Source of the DNA: Capnocytophaga ochracea DSM 7271
GTDB taxonomy: Bacteria; Bacteroidota; Bacteroidia; Flavobacteriales; Flavobacteriaceae
NCBI RefSeq assembly: GCF_000023285.1
Contig: NC_013162.1
Coordinates: forward strand, 1,950,501-2,014,500
DNA length: 64,000 bases
Direction: 5' to 3'
The notes under the pieces were generated by a model. The model did not search any database, was not told where the DNA came from, and saw only the letters and a list, made by a program, of their open reading frames with translations. The translations under genes were made by a program, and so were the position numbers. Shown piece by piece: positions 17,901-25,753 of the stretch (the stretch's first letter is position 1; every line of letters starts with the position of its first letter).

Positions 17901-19790
17901 GGCATAAACATTAGTTGCATCGTTTTTATCTAAATACCAAACAGAATAATCTAAGTTTACATTAGCACCAGAACAATTTTCTAATACTACATCAAAAGTG
18001 ATATAACCATATTTATCATCAGGAGTAGTATAGTTGAAAGTAGTTCCTGCAGCTGCATCATTTAAATTAACTGGGGGCTTAGTGGAAGTTCCATAAGCAT
18101 TAGCTTCATAGAATTTCACATTCTTTAGAGCTACCCCAGCAGGAAGTTTTATCTGATATTTGTATTTTTTATCACTGTTCTTGCTGCTTTCTTGTCCTTT
18201 TTGACGTTGGTTTGCATAAAATCCTGATGTGTTGAAAGTTGCCATAAGATAACCTGATGTAGGAACATTAGGTAACAACTGATTAGGGAATTTTGAACTA
18301 TCACCTACACTGCTCAATAAACGTGTGAAAGTATACGAGTTTATAAAAGCATCTTTACGAGGAGCCGCAGTGCCACATACACTATTAGCATAGATATAAG
18401 TAGCGGGAGAAATATTCAAACCATTAACAGAATTACTCATCAAACAGCTTATACCTTCATTTTTCACATAATCAAAAAGCAAAGTAAAGGCAGCGTCTTT
18501 CTTAAGTTCTCCTCTAAAACCATCACCATCGGCATCGGTAAAACCAAAATCCTTACTGCCATAGGTAGCATCAGTAGCACTCAAAGCAGGAATTTTGCTA
18601 AAATCTATTACAAGTTTCCCGTTTGCTCCATTTGGACTGCTAAGAGCGACTTGTGGAATAGTAAGTTCAGTGCCATCAGTAGCTACTAATTTAATGTTAG
18701 CAGGTTTATGGGTAATAAATTTTTGTCCATTCCAACGTTCAGCCAAATCAAGAACTACATTATATGCAGTAGGGTTGGCTCCAGAACCATTATTTTTGTA
18801 TTTTAGAGTGAAACTACCTAAAGTATTTCCTGTAAGCCCTTCTTTCCAAGTGAAATAAGTGCTATTTTTGTCTGTTTGCAAATCTATGGCAGGAGTTCCT
18901 GTGTCGATATTTAAAGTTTTCTTAGCAGGAGCACTCTTTTCAAAAATATCAGTATGACTTATACCCCAATAGGTATCATACTGAATTTCACGGTTAGCAT
19001 CACATTTGCTCACTGTATAGCTCTCACGTATTTTAACATCTTTGTCGTTAGACAGATTAGCAGCAGGTATTTTATATAGAGGTTTGCCTGCATTAGGGTA
19101 ACCTGCAGGTACTGTACCTACAGGAGTAAGACGCTGATAAGTACCTCCTTTATCATATTCTACCCAATTGCCAGTAACATTGGTGGGGTAGATGATAGAA
19201 AAATATATATCACGAACAGTACCATATCCCGTATTGCGAATTGCAAAAGGTTTGGTATGTGTACCAATAGAATTTTCTTGTTTTTCTTCAGGTTGTTGCA
19301 CTGTAAGCGTAGGGCGTAACAACTGATAAGCTGTTTCATTCTGCTTAGCAGGAGAACTCTTCCCCTCTACTTTTAAAACCGCACTATCATAAAAACCTTT
19401 ACCAAAATCAGAGTTAGATAAAACAGCCTTAGTAACCTTGCGTTTAAGGCTTACGGTTACAGCAGTTCCACCAGTAGCACTAATTGTGAAAACTGGTTTG
19501 TTAGGATCGGTAGAGCCACTTTTGAGGGCGACAGTCGCTCCTGTAGCAACTACAGAGCTAGCTACGTACTCAATTCCCTTAGGAAGAGTGACCTCTAATT
19601 CGGCACTATTCTTCCCAGCAGGCATATTGAACGTAATAGTGAGTGCACCTGCAGAAAAGTCGGTAGTATTTGCAAAATGTACCGGATTTTCAGCTATGAC
19701 ACCATTAATTGTTTGTGCAGAGGTATTGGTTATCCATAGCAACAAAACAAAACTAAACAACCTAATGAGTTGATTTTTTAGTGATTGCAT
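11982..19790 (-). CDS. Giant secreted repeat protein with type IX (type B) sorting domain
   Basis: Encodes 2602 residues. A signal peptide ends near NTSAQ (residue 25). The next 1700 residues are a beta-rich Thr/Ser/Asn-rich exoprotein with many DUF11-like segments and surface-type Cys. Residues about 1810-1910 are a degenerate repeat. Residues about 1911-2410 are five near-identical 100-residue Ig-like repeats (each containing TSTKSVLDNDKIGTATAT and VTVPNNTPAGTYTI). Residues about 2420-2505 are a VCBS/cadherin-like unit (VINVLGNDTP type). The last 90 residues match the gliding-associated CHU_C domain (VVRIYNRWGVKVWE, then GTYYYVIEY and GWLYIKK), the type B sorting signal of the type IX system. 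The product is therefore predicted to be secreted and attached to the cell surface, probably as an adhesin; the ligand is unknown. It is monocistronic, ending at a strong terminator. Confidence 0.93.
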   Translation of the reverse strand: MQSLKNQLIRLFSFVLLLWITNTSAQTINGVIAENPVHFANTTDFSAGALTITFNMPAGKNSAELEVTLPKGIEYVASSVVATGATVALKSGSTDPNKPVFTISATGGTAVTVSLKRKVTKAVLSNSDFGKGFYDSAVLKVEGKSSPAKQNETAYQLLRPTLTVQQPEEKQENSIGTHTKPFAIRNTGYGTVRDIYFSIIYPTNVTGNWVEYDKGGTYQRLTPVGTVPAGYPNAGKPLYKIPAANLSNDKDVKIRESYTVSKCDANREIQYDTYWGISHTDIFEKSAPAKKTLNIDTGTPAIDLQTDKNSTYFTWKEGLTGNTLGSFTLKYKNNGSGANPTAYNVVLDLAERWNGQKFITHKPANIKLVATDGTELTIPQVALSSPNGANGKLVIDFSKIPALSATDATYGSKDFGFTDADGDGFRGELKKDAAFTLLFDYVKNEGISCLMSNSVNGLNISPATYIYANSVCGTAAPRKDAFINSYTFTRLLSSVGDSSKFPNQLLPNVPTSGYLMATFNTSGFYANQRQKGQESSKNSDKKYKYQIKLPAGVALKNVKFYEANAYGTSTKPPVNLNDAAAGTTFNYTTPDDKYGYITFDVVLENCSGANVNLDYSVWYLDKNDATNVYAEIPLVCITNKSIITVCPSPCGVNGPQMLSTKVERADNSYGWTDHTMTTRAQRSQVSELQRQRALYLDDIEVTSTGKQLNVTTTNLYYYASFAKKAGVTPKFIIFNTGTHSVTLQASASVVAKTTVGNRDYFRWNLTTALPSGGIPAEGTFTAIATYQLTNATDSYSGSKDVESGGESFFYRLENPATDTAINAQGYHTKQLHCGANLYATFYFSELYEAVATNDYKLSGCTIVDIGSWQVHSARRFNSSGTYFTDEFRPARLVKKATFTIPSSVNYVDKIVYMYRSKYPNEVRIEIPISKLVLESDNGTYKVYSYTNPPKGQTGHLPPGEISVDNLYDSHFKLFMQATCKTKVVNDLASAKAANMLVKSKLEYEDFYYHYAAQGGKKITTGEIPEHQTPLLFRDVPSIDITAQTALSVKANKREQTLEFKLSNNSFSDAPYSWVSIPNVSGLEVLSLTEINSVKAHVYTYTAQSSISGEQMFFLSDKGNNGTIVKNENRYFRVTYKITNCDAPLHLLKVYAGWNCNSNPTAGYQSTCSDKSLTYNITVAKSKKEIAPDANNPGQNNPDKVGSIAMCTATPYSYIINSADEGDIYDAKLVVTQGSGITFSDIEVEYPLNSGRKYYVNSGTKRIEHTTTGFKHTFDISTILPGGSLPGSISEPTNAENRKFKLTFKVTPDCDFTAGSSFDIDIEGNNLCGKPATGDKTRAIIAGINGVNISDYSITLDNPTYVSGNGSACDTGVTYRTRVTINAGSPTFEIGNNARLRFRIPQGYEFVSGAMKSRTPGTSWADPTRKTGEDKNVGNEEEIVVTVPKGMKNAHSFEYDVTIRQKANETVDCATPKELTAFTTDTVTGVTCSTAQGGKCNAFTVNSSLRRIVVIKNDRPSLSFSNVTVSSKAENNKEKITVKYKLTNGATTSATLTARPVVTSLYYDANNNEEVDASDTKLTTYTSTETLANGATSAERSFSHLVDADKVCRLLLVLKNEDNVCLCGDVVSALPAPTTIEGLTQSFTTCATSSITLAYPVAAATYTGYTWSAVSPVDALGYLSANNLATPTFLYNGANITSPLVVTYKLTLKRYNGCEAVQTVTVQVNPQEINLTTPAPLVVNCQNATASITQWLNSASAADTCGNAASVTHNYDTVKPTDLCNNSGIVTVTFVGKDALGKTATQTRTITLLNIKTEDDSFTFTDGSVTTTSTQTVLVNDKVGTRTATIGTVSLTVTTPAVGVAGSATPTLNANGTVTVPAGTKSGTYHIGYRICSTVVNISVCDTATATVVVGNPTITADPDDFTLNSGTSTKSVLDNDKIGTATATTNTVSISVVTGATPKQPGTNTPTLDSDGKVTVPNNTPAGTYTIIYQICDKLNSGNCATTTATVVVGTPSITADPDDFTLNSGTSTKSVLDNDKIGTATATTNTVSISVVTGATPKQPGTNTPTLDSDGKVTVPNNTPAGTYTIIYQICDKLNSGNCATTTATVVVGTPSITADPDTFTITTGTSTKSVLDNDKIGTATATTNTVSISVVTGATPKQPGTNTPTLDSDGKVTVPNNTPAGTYTIVYQICDKLNSGNCATTTATVVVGTPSITADPDDFTLNSGTSTKSVLDNDKIGTATATTNTVSISVVTGATPKQPGTNTPTLDSDGKVTVPNNTPAGTYTIIYQICDKLNSGNCATTTATVVVGTPSITADPDTFTITTGTSTKSVLDNDKIGTATATTNTVSISVVTGATPKQPGTNTPTLDSDGKVTVPNNTPAGTYTIVYQICDKLNSGNCATTTATVVVGTTTPTAPVPVAVDDRTTTPLNTPVTINVLGNDTPEGATPNVTTNPANGSVSVNSDGSIEYRPHTDFAGTDTFVYELCNASGCATATVTVEVIKSIVVYNAISLSSDKNDHFHIAGIESYPNNVVRIYNRWGVKVWEAEHYDNIRNVFKGISNGRVTVEAPNKLPQGTYYYVIEYTDEHNQQQSKVGWLYIKK
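12559..14058 (-). repeat. Five tandem 300-bp repeats inside the giant protein gene
   Basis: Five 300-bp units (starting near 12559, 12859, 13159, 13459 and 13759) encode 100-residue Ig-like modules. Two variants differ at one spot (DDFTLNSG versus DTFTITTG) and by synonymous sites. They alternate so that 12859-13458 and 13459-14058 form partly matching 600-bp higher-order units. The near identity suggests recent expansion or gene conversion and makes the copy number prone to change and to assembly error. Confidence 0.9.
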
Positions 19791-20056
19791 TTATTCAATT
19801 TTTAGTTAAATCTATAAAAAGCCATTGTTGTTGGCTATAAAAAATTTTTGGGCGCGAAAGTACTGTTAAAAAATGATATAGCAAAATATATTAAGAGAAT
19901 TTAACAGTTAGTAGACTTATAGCATTCTAAGTGTAGAGAAATATTGTTTAGCCAGGGTTCATAGTTTAGCCCATTTATAAATACAAAAAAATCCCACCTT
20001 ATTACAAGCGGGGAAGAATGAAAGAGATGATGTAACACACCTATTAAAAGATTTTA

Positions 20057-20755
20057 TTATTCTTTCAATTGTGCCAAAAACTCTTCTTGATACGCCCTGC
20101 CTATAGGAATTTCTGTCTCACCTATATACACAAACTGGTGGGTGTAGGAAGTAACGTGTTGTATATTCACTACATAACTCTTATTGACGCGTACAAATAC
20201 CGACTCAGGGAGCTGTCTATGTATGTTTTTGAGATTAATCCACGTGATGTAGCGGTCGGTGAAGGTGTGGATAATCACGTAATCTTTCAATGCTTCTATA
20301 TATAGGATGTCGTTATGAGGAATACGATAATTGCGCCTATTGGCACGGATGCTAATGCATTGTGTATCGATGGCTTCAAAATCGGTTTTCTGTTGAGTGA
20401 GCAATTGGTGGTAACTTTCGGCTTTGGCAATAGCTTTTTTAAAGCGTTCGAGAGTGATGGGTTTCACTAAATAGTCGAGAGCATCAACTTCATAGCTGTC
20501 TAAGGCATATTGGCTGTAGGCGGTAGTAAATATCACTAAAGTTTGTTCGGGTAAAGTTCTAGCGAACACCAAGCCGTTTACCCCAGGCATCTCTATATCC
20601 AAAAAGAGCAGGTGTACTTCGTTCTTTTTCAGAAAGTCGGCAACACCTACCGAATTTTTGAAAGTGCCTACTACCTTCAAGTTGCTGTATTGCCTTACAA
20701 GGCGCTCCATACCGATACGGGCTAAGGGTTCATCGTCTATTATCAAACAATTCAT
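20057..20755 (-). CDS. LytTR-family response regulator
   Basis: Encodes 232 residues: an N-terminal receiver domain with acidic pocket DDE (residues 7-9), phosphoacceptor D53 in FLDIEMPG, T78 in FTTAY and K98 in YLVKP, followed by a LytTR DNA-binding domain (about 130-232: ISIRANRRNYRIPHNDILYIEALKDYVIIHT and VRVNKSYVVNIQHV). These regulators bind short direct repeats and commonly control surface or secretion genes. It overlaps the sensor kinase gene by 4 bp (ATGA), so the two are translationally coupled. It lies between the giant surface protein gene and an outer-membrane protein gene, both possible targets. Confidence 0.93.
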   Translation of the reverse strand: MNCLIIDDEPLARIGMERLVRQYSNLKVVGTFKNSVGVADFLKKNEVHLLFLDIEMPGVNGLVFARTLPEQTLVIFTTAYSQYALDSYEVDALDYLVKPITLERFKKAIAKAESYHQLLTQQKTDFEAIDTQCISIRANRRNYRIPHNDILYIEALKDYVIIHTFTDRYITWINLKNIHRQLPESVFVRVNKSYVVNIQHVTSYTHQFVYIGETEIPIGRAYQEEFLAQLKE

Positions 20756-21831
20756 AGTTGTAGCGCTAAGGTTACTATATATTCTTGTGGTAAACGTTCT
20801 TGTGGCAAGCTAAAACGCTCGCCATAGAGCAGTTCTAACCGCCGGCGGAGGTTATTTAATCCTATACCGCTGAATTTTTGTTGAGGATTAGGTTGCAAAG
20901 GTACGGAATTGCGTACAAAAAAGTGTAACCATCCCTCTTTTTGTTCGCATTTCATATAGATGTAGGTAGGAGCAAGGGCATCAATACTGTGTTTTACAGC
21001 GTTTTCGGCTAAGATAAGCAATATGTTAGGAGGCAGTTGTATGCCTTGTATATTCTTTTCGTTGTAAGTAATCTCATAAGTAAAATCATCGCGACGCATT
21101 GCTTCCAAAGAGAGAAAATCGGTGAGAAAACGCAATTCCGAAGAGAGGAAAACTCGCTCTTCGTGCGATTGGTAGAGCAAATGTCGCAAGAAATCGGAGA
21201 GTTTTGTAATAGTATAAGAGGCTTTTTCGGGGTCGATATACAACAATGTGTTGATACTATTGAGCATATTGAACAAAAAGTGTGGTTGTATCTGGCTACG
21301 GAGGGCTTGTAGCTCACTTTTGGCAGCTTGTTGCTCTAATTCTTGCATCTTTTCGGTGCTTTTTATCCACAATTGGAATATTTTTATGAGTGTGGATAGC
21401 ATTATAAAGGGCAACAAACTCAATAATGAAAAGATAAATAGGGTAGGAATGGGCAGTGCCATTGCCTTTTTTAGGTCTTCACTGATAATATACTCTCTCC
21501 ATATAACGGCATTTAGGTAGTAGGTAATCACTTGACAGATGAAAAGTATCCCTATAAGGCTAAAGGTGTAAGTAACAAGCTTTCCCCTAAACAAAAAACG
21601 CGGAATAAGCACATAGATATTTAGGTAAAAAGCTACTGTGATAATCATACATCTTTCTATCCAATCCAAGTGGTCAACAAAGCCTTTGTACGCTCCCCAT
21701 TCTTTAGTAATTAGGAAAAACAACAACAATGATACACAAGCAGTTATATGCCGATAGATGCAATATCTATCGGCAATAAGAAACTGCAAGAAGAGATTGT
21801 TTTTTAGAAATATATAGGGATTTTCGTCCAT
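20752..21831 (-). CDS. LytS/His_kinase-type sensor histidine kinase
   Basis: Encodes 359 residues. The first 150 contain about four membrane helices and no recognisable extracellular sensor domain. A short coiled coil (EQQAAKSELQALRSQ) leads into the His_kinase box QIQPHFLFNMLNSINTLL, with the phospho-accepting His in QPHFLFN. A degenerate HATPase domain follows, with the N-box ILAENAVKHSI and the glycine box GIGLNNLRRRL. This is the usual partner of LytTR response regulators. The stop overlaps the regulator start by 4 bp. The signal it senses is unknown. Confidence 0.93.
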   Translation of the reverse strand: MDENPYIFLKNNLFLQFLIADRYCIYRHITACVSLLLFFLITKEWGAYKGFVDHLDWIERCMIITVAFYLNIYVLIPRFLFRGKLVTYTFSLIGILFICQVITYYLNAVIWREYIISEDLKKAMALPIPTLFIFSLLSLLPFIMLSTLIKIFQLWIKSTEKMQELEQQAAKSELQALRSQIQPHFLFNMLNSINTLLYIDPEKASYTITKLSDFLRHLLYQSHEERVFLSSELRFLTDFLSLEAMRRDDFTYEITYNEKNIQGIQLPPNILLILAENAVKHSIDALAPTYIYMKCEQKEGWLHFFVRNSVPLQPNPQQKFSGIGLNNLRRRLELLYGERFSLPQERLPQEYIVTLALQL

Positions 21832-21880
21832 AGTTTCTATTTGGTAAAGTCATACCTTTTTAGATTTTTGAATTCTGTTA

Positions 21881-22822
21881 TTAGTTTCCTCCAATTGTAA
21901 TCCCCGCCGAAAGGTAAAAAGCAGGATTGAACTGACTGGAGCGAGAACTGCCGTCTTCATTTTTAGCTTCAGAGGCAAACATAGCACTGAGTTTGCGCTC
22001 TCTATAACGCCCTGAACGTATAAAACTTCCTCCTACAGTAAGTGGAATACTCACGTGTTTACCTATCTTGAACTCAGGTTGCAATCCTACAACAAAAGTC
22101 TGCTGACTGAATATTTCTTTTTCTCCATTGCGCCTGAGGTAAGCGGAATATCCTCCCATATTAGCTATTAATTTAAAGTCGAGGTTTTCGCGGTAGTTAT
22201 ACCCTAAGGCAACTTTTATCCCATCTATACTCCCTACTTCAATAGTAAATTTATCGCTAAAAGCACCATTGTATTTAAAATAAAATGCAGGAAACACCAT
22301 AGGATAACCAAAACTATTGTTCAGCGCTACGCCACCTCCTATTTCGAGGTTGCGGTGCCAATGCCATACGAATACCAAAGCCCCATTAGCCAAAACATTT
22401 TCGCCTATATGAATAGACGAAAGACGATTTTCGGGGGTATAGCTTCCTGCACCGAGCGCTATAAGCATAGACCAACGTGTTTTTAAAGGGCGGAGATGAA
22501 TAGCGCTCACGCCGAGGTTCATCACCTCTGAAGGTAGTTCTTTGCCAATAGGGAAGTCGTGGTTGTTCATCTTTACAAAAGTGCCGTTAAGCCCTACACC
22601 CCATACGGTAGGTCGCTGGTAAGGGTCGTCTTCCTCAGGGGCTTGCATAGAGAGGGGAACCATTGCTCCTACCGAGTAAATCATAGCCGAGCCATCGCCT
22701 ATATTGCTGTCGCTTACTGCATCGTAGAACTCGGAATTGCTTATATACTCTGCTTTTACACTGATTTGCGCTGAAACACTTGCTACAAAGAGCAGAGCTA
22801 TAAAAGTTATCGTCTCTTTCAC
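21881..22822 (-). CDS. Predicted outer-membrane beta-barrel protein (DUF6268-like)
   Basis: Encodes 313 residues with a signal peptide (MKETITFIALLFVASVSAQ). The rest consists of alternating amphipathic strands and Gly/Asn/Tyr turns, ending in a strand (AFYLSAGITIGGN), as expected of an outer-membrane barrel. It resembles Bacteroidetes DUF6268-type proteins, though this is a soft match. It is 49 bp upstream of the sensor-kinase gene on the same strand and may be co-transcribed with the two-component system. A TACTTTTG -7 box (minus strand, 22851-22858) is present about 30 bp before the start. Confidence 0.7.
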   Translation of the reverse strand: MKETITFIALLFVASVSAQISVKAEYISNSEFYDAVSDSNIGDGSAMIYSVGAMVPLSMQAPEEDDPYQRPTVWGVGLNGTFVKMNNHDFPIGKELPSEVMNLGVSAIHLRPLKTRWSMLIALGAGSYTPENRLSSIHIGENVLANGALVFVWHWHRNLEIGGGVALNNSFGYPMVFPAFYFKYNGAFSDKFTIEVGSIDGIKVALGYNYRENLDFKLIANMGGYSAYLRRNGEKEIFSQQTFVVGLQPEFKIGKHVSIPLTVGGSFIRSGRYRERKLSAMFASEAKNEDGSSRSSQFNPAFYLSAGITIGGN

Positions 22823-22924
22823 TATAATAAAGATTTAAGTATTACAGTGGCAAAAGTACAGAAAAACGGATTGTTAGAAGAAAAAGAGTTGTTTTTCTAT
22901 ACCAAAAGCGGGAATTACTATACT

Positions 22925-22972
22925 AATCATACACTTTGTCAAAGCCTAAGGGCTTTGACAAAGTGTATGATT
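22925..22972 (-). terminator. Very long perfect hairpin terminator
   Basis: A 22-bp perfect stem (22925-22946 with 22951-22972) with a TAAG tetraloop, 14 bp past the stop of the NAD(P)-binding protein gene. The arms contain ACTTTG/CAAAGT, a motif that recurs in other hairpins of the window. The T-run is poor, so it could also act as an RNA-stabilising structure. Confidence 0.7.
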
Positions 22973-22985
22973 GTTGCTGTGCCTA

Positions 22986-23624
22986 TTATATCTCAAAAAT
23001 TTTATCTAAAGCAAAGGTAAAAGTTCCTTTAGGGGAGTTGTGTATAGCCGACAATATTTTTTCGGCTAATATTTGGGTAGGCATAGGGCGGTAACGTTTT
23101 AAAATGCCTAATTTGTTTAAAAAATTAAAGGCTTTTACTGTGAAGTTTTCGCCACTTCTGTCGCTATTAGAACGGATGAGTATAGAGGGTTGAAAGATAA
23201 GCAAGCGCGGAAAGTTAAGTTTTTTAACTGCCTCTTCTAAAGCCCCTTTCATACGGTTGTAGAACAATTTAGACTGCGCTGTAGCTCCTGCTGCCGAAAC
23301 GAGTACAAAAGTAGGTACTCCATTGGCTTTACACTGCTGGGCAAAGGCGTACTGATAATCGTAATCCACGCGCCATTGTGCCTCCTTGCTACCTGCCACG
23401 GCTAAGGTAGTTCCCAAGCAAGAAAAAGCCACATCGCCGTGCAGCAAATCTGACCACGCCTCAGGGGTATCAAAATCAACCACGTGAGCGTGTAGCTTGG
23501 GGTGACTGATACTCATAGGCTTACGCACAAAACTATGTATTTCGCTATAAGTGTCGTCGGCTAAAAGTTGTGTTACTAAATCTTTTCCGGTAGCGCCTGT
23601 AGCGCCGATGATAAGGGCTTTCAT
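22986..23624 (-). CDS. NAD(P)H-binding protein (atypical SDR, NAD(P)-binding/HTATIP2-like)
   Basis: Encodes 212 residues with an N-terminal Rossmann nucleotide-binding motif ALIIGATGATGKDL (residues 3-16), then FSCLGTT and the VSAAGA...YNRMKGALEEAV region of the atypical short-chain dehydrogenase family (NAD(P)-binding oxidoreductases or epimerase-like proteins). The catalytic Tyr-x-x-x-Lys is represented by YNRMK. Such proteins act in the cytoplasm as redox or regulatory enzymes; the substrate is unknown. An ATG at 23699 would add 25 residues. I prefer 23624 because the Rossmann motif starts there and a TATCTTTG -7 box lies at 23677-23684. Confidence 0.85.
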   Translation of the reverse strand: MKALIIGATGATGKDLVTQLLADDTYSEIHSFVRKPMSISHPKLHAHVVDFDTPEAWSDLLHGDVAFSCLGTTLAVAGSKEAQWRVDYDYQYAFAQQCKANGVPTFVLVSAAGATAQSKLFYNRMKGALEEAVKKLNFPRLLIFQPSILIRSNSDRSGENFTVKAFNFLNKLGILKRYRPMPTQILAEKILSAIHNSPKGTFTFALDKIFEI

Positions 23625-23755
23625 TTTTAGGTAAGGGATAAGAGTTAAGAGGTGATTTGTTGTGCTGTATAGGGTGCAAAGATACAAAAAAATACTCATC
23701 GGTTATGAATGAAAAGTATTTTTTACTATTTTTGTCGCCTCATAATTAATGAACT

Positions 23756-25330
23756 ATGGTGCAATACTTCCCTTACTTATTACTTTTGATGGTGGCTATT
23801 ATGCTGCTTATAATGCTGGCTAACCGACTTAAAGTGGCATATCCTATTCTTTTGGTGTTAGGAGGATTGGCAATTAGCTTTATTCCCAATGTCCCAACCA
23901 TTACACTGAATCCTGATTTGGTGCTCATCATCTTCCTGCCTCCACTCTTATATGCTGATGTTTTTTCGCTATCACTGAAAGAGATGTGGAAGTGGCGCCG
24001 CATTATCTTTAGCTTTGCCTTTATTGTAGTTTTTATTACGGCTGCTGCGGTGGCGTGGGTAGCCAATATGGTATTCCCTGGGTTTTCATTGGCGTTAGGT
24101 TTCCTTTTGGGGGGCGTGATAGGCTCTACCGATGCCGTGAGTGCTTCCTCGATAATGAAGTTTGTAAAGGTACCCAAACGCATTTCAACCATCATAGAGA
24201 GTGAAAGTTTGCTCAACGATGCTTCATCCCTGATTGTATTTAGGTTTGCCGCTTTGGTAGTTACTACCGGTCAGCTGGTGTGGACGGATATGGCTTTGAA
24301 TTTCCTTTGGGTAGTTATTGGGGGAACGCTTATAGGCTTGGCAGTAGCGTGGGTGATGCGCAAGCTACACAGATTCCTCCCTACCGATGCTAATATGGAT
24401 ATTATCCTTACCCTTATTGCTCCTTATATAATGTATATTGTAGCTAACGAGGTAGGGGCGTCCGGAGTGTTGGCAGTAGTGGCTGGGGGTATGTATATGT
24501 CGTTCCACCTTACTAGTATTCTTGCTGCCTCCACACGCAACAAAGGGGTGGCGGTATGGGATATTTTAGGTTTTGTGCTCAACGGACTTGCCTTTATGCT
24601 GATAGGACTTGCTTTGCCTGAAGTGCTGATAGGTATAGAAGCCGAAGGTATGAGTCTTGCCACTGCTACCAACTACGGACTGCTCATCACAGGGGTAGTA
24701 GTAGGGGTACGACTGCTATCATCTTATGGAGCTATACTCATTACTCAAGTAATGAAACACTTCATAACAGTAGCCGACAGGCGGAACCCTGGCTTTCGGG
24801 TACCTTTGGTACTAGGGTGGGCAGGAATGCGCGGGGTGCTTTCACTTGCCGTAGCACTTTCTATCCCTCTTACCTTAGAGAATGGCGAGCCTTTTCCGCA
24901 TCGCAACCTCATTCTCTACATTACTTTTATAGTGATATTGGTAACTCTACTCGTGCAAGGGCTTAGCTTGCCAGCACTTATCCGTTGGGCTAAATTCCCT
25001 GATTATGAAGACCATATTCCTGAAGCTGAAGCTGAGAGCCTTATTAGGAAATCATTAGCACAAGCGGCTTTGGATTATATGCAAGAGCATTACAAAGAAG
25101 GAATTACTGATAGTTTTTTGTTACAGAATCAAAAAGATATATGGCAATACCAACTCGATTTGCCTAAGAGCAATACTACCCCCGAAGTGCGAAAGAAATA
25201 CATCGCTATTTTGCATCATCAGCGGGAAATATTGCACCAACTGAATAAGAATCCACGTATTGATGAAGAACAAATACGCAATTTCCACCGACAGTTGAAT
25301 TTAGAAGAAGAAAAATGGGAGATGAATTAG
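23756..25330 (+). CDS. CPA1-family Na+/H+ antiporter
   Basis: Encodes 524 residues: about 12 membrane helices (residues 5-410) followed by a cytoplasmic tail of about 110 charged residues. The family core is clear: FLPPLLYADVFSLSL, the GSTDAVSASSI ion-binding helix, ESLLNDASSLIVFR with its Asn-Asp pair, and WAGMRGVLSLAVALSIP. It is a cation:proton antiporter of the inner membrane that exports Na+ or K+ for pH and salt homeostasis. It is monocistronic; a TATTTTTG -7 box lies at 23727-23734. The tail includes short helical segments (DYMQEHYKEGI, LHHQREILHQL), probably a regulatory region. Ion selectivity cannot be told from sequence. Confidence 0.93.
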   Translation: MVQYFPYLLLLMVAIMLLIMLANRLKVAYPILLVLGGLAISFIPNVPTITLNPDLVLIIFLPPLLYADVFSLSLKEMWKWRRIIFSFAFIVVFITAAAVAWVANMVFPGFSLALGFLLGGVIGSTDAVSASSIMKFVKVPKRISTIIESESLLNDASSLIVFRFAALVVTTGQLVWTDMALNFLWVVIGGTLIGLAVAWVMRKLHRFLPTDANMDIILTLIAPYIMYIVANEVGASGVLAVVAGGMYMSFHLTSILAASTRNKGVAVWDILGFVLNGLAFMLIGLALPEVLIGIEAEGMSLATATNYGLLITGVVVGVRLLSSYGAILITQVMKHFITVADRRNPGFRVPLVLGWAGMRGVLSLAVALSIPLTLENGEPFPHRNLILYITFIVILVTLLVQGLSLPALIRWAKFPDYEDHIPEAEAESLIRKSLAQAALDYMQEHYKEGITDSFLLQNQKDIWQYQLDLPKSNTTPEVRKKYIAILHHQREILHQLNKNPRIDEEQIRNFHRQLNLEEEKWEMN

Positions 25331-25354
25331 TTAATTTGCCGATTTGCGAATTTG

Positions 25355-25380
25355 TCTTGCAGGCGCGAGCGTGTCGCTCG
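25355..25380. repeat. GC-rich hairpin motif after the antiporter gene
   Basis: GGCGCGAGC-GTGTC-GCTCGTACC forms a stem of about 9 bp with two imperfect pairs. A near relative (GGCACAAGC-GTTTT-GCTCGCGCC) occurs at about 26347-26369. No T-run follows, so it is recorded as a hairpin repeat rather than a terminator. Confidence 0.5.
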
Positions 25381-25405
25381 TACCCTCAGAACATATTGTT
25401 TTATA

Positions 25406-25753
25406 TTAATCAGTTTCTTTTTCGTATTTGCCTCCGTGAAAGTATTCGTAAGCACTCACTTCCAATTCCCCGCAATCAGAAATAAGGCACCCTTCTTCAT
25501 CGTATATACTATAAACTTGCTGTATGTTGCCTATGGGGCATTCACCGTCTAAGCCTAATAGCACGCTGTAAAACACATCGTTCAACAATAGGTCAATCAC
25601 TGCTTCTAATTGTTCTTTTTGAGTACTGCTCAGTGCCATTTCTTTTATTTTGGTATTTACAGCTGAAGGATAGTCTGGTTGTACCTGAAAGCACGACTTT
25701 AAAAACTCTAGCTTTTCAATATAAAAATTCTTTGCAAATTCGTCTGAGGTCAT
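25406..25753 (-). CDS. Hypothetical protein, 115 residues
   Basis: A small acidic cytoplasmic protein (pattern MTSDEFAKNFYIEKLEFLKSC near the start, with helices and a conserved-looking GLDGECPIGNIQQVYSIYDEEG in the middle). No signal peptide or membrane segment is present and no family is recognised. It is monocistronic and convergent with the antiporter gene. The size, acidity and predicted helical-then-strand layout are like many small immunity or regulatory proteins, but nothing nearby supports that. Confidence 0.65.
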   Translation of the reverse strand: MTSDEFAKNFYIEKLEFLKSCFQVQPDYPSAVNTKIKEMALSSTQKEQLEAVIDLLLNDVFYSVLLGLDGECPIGNIQQVYSIYDEEGCLISDCGELEVSAYEYFHGGKYEKETD

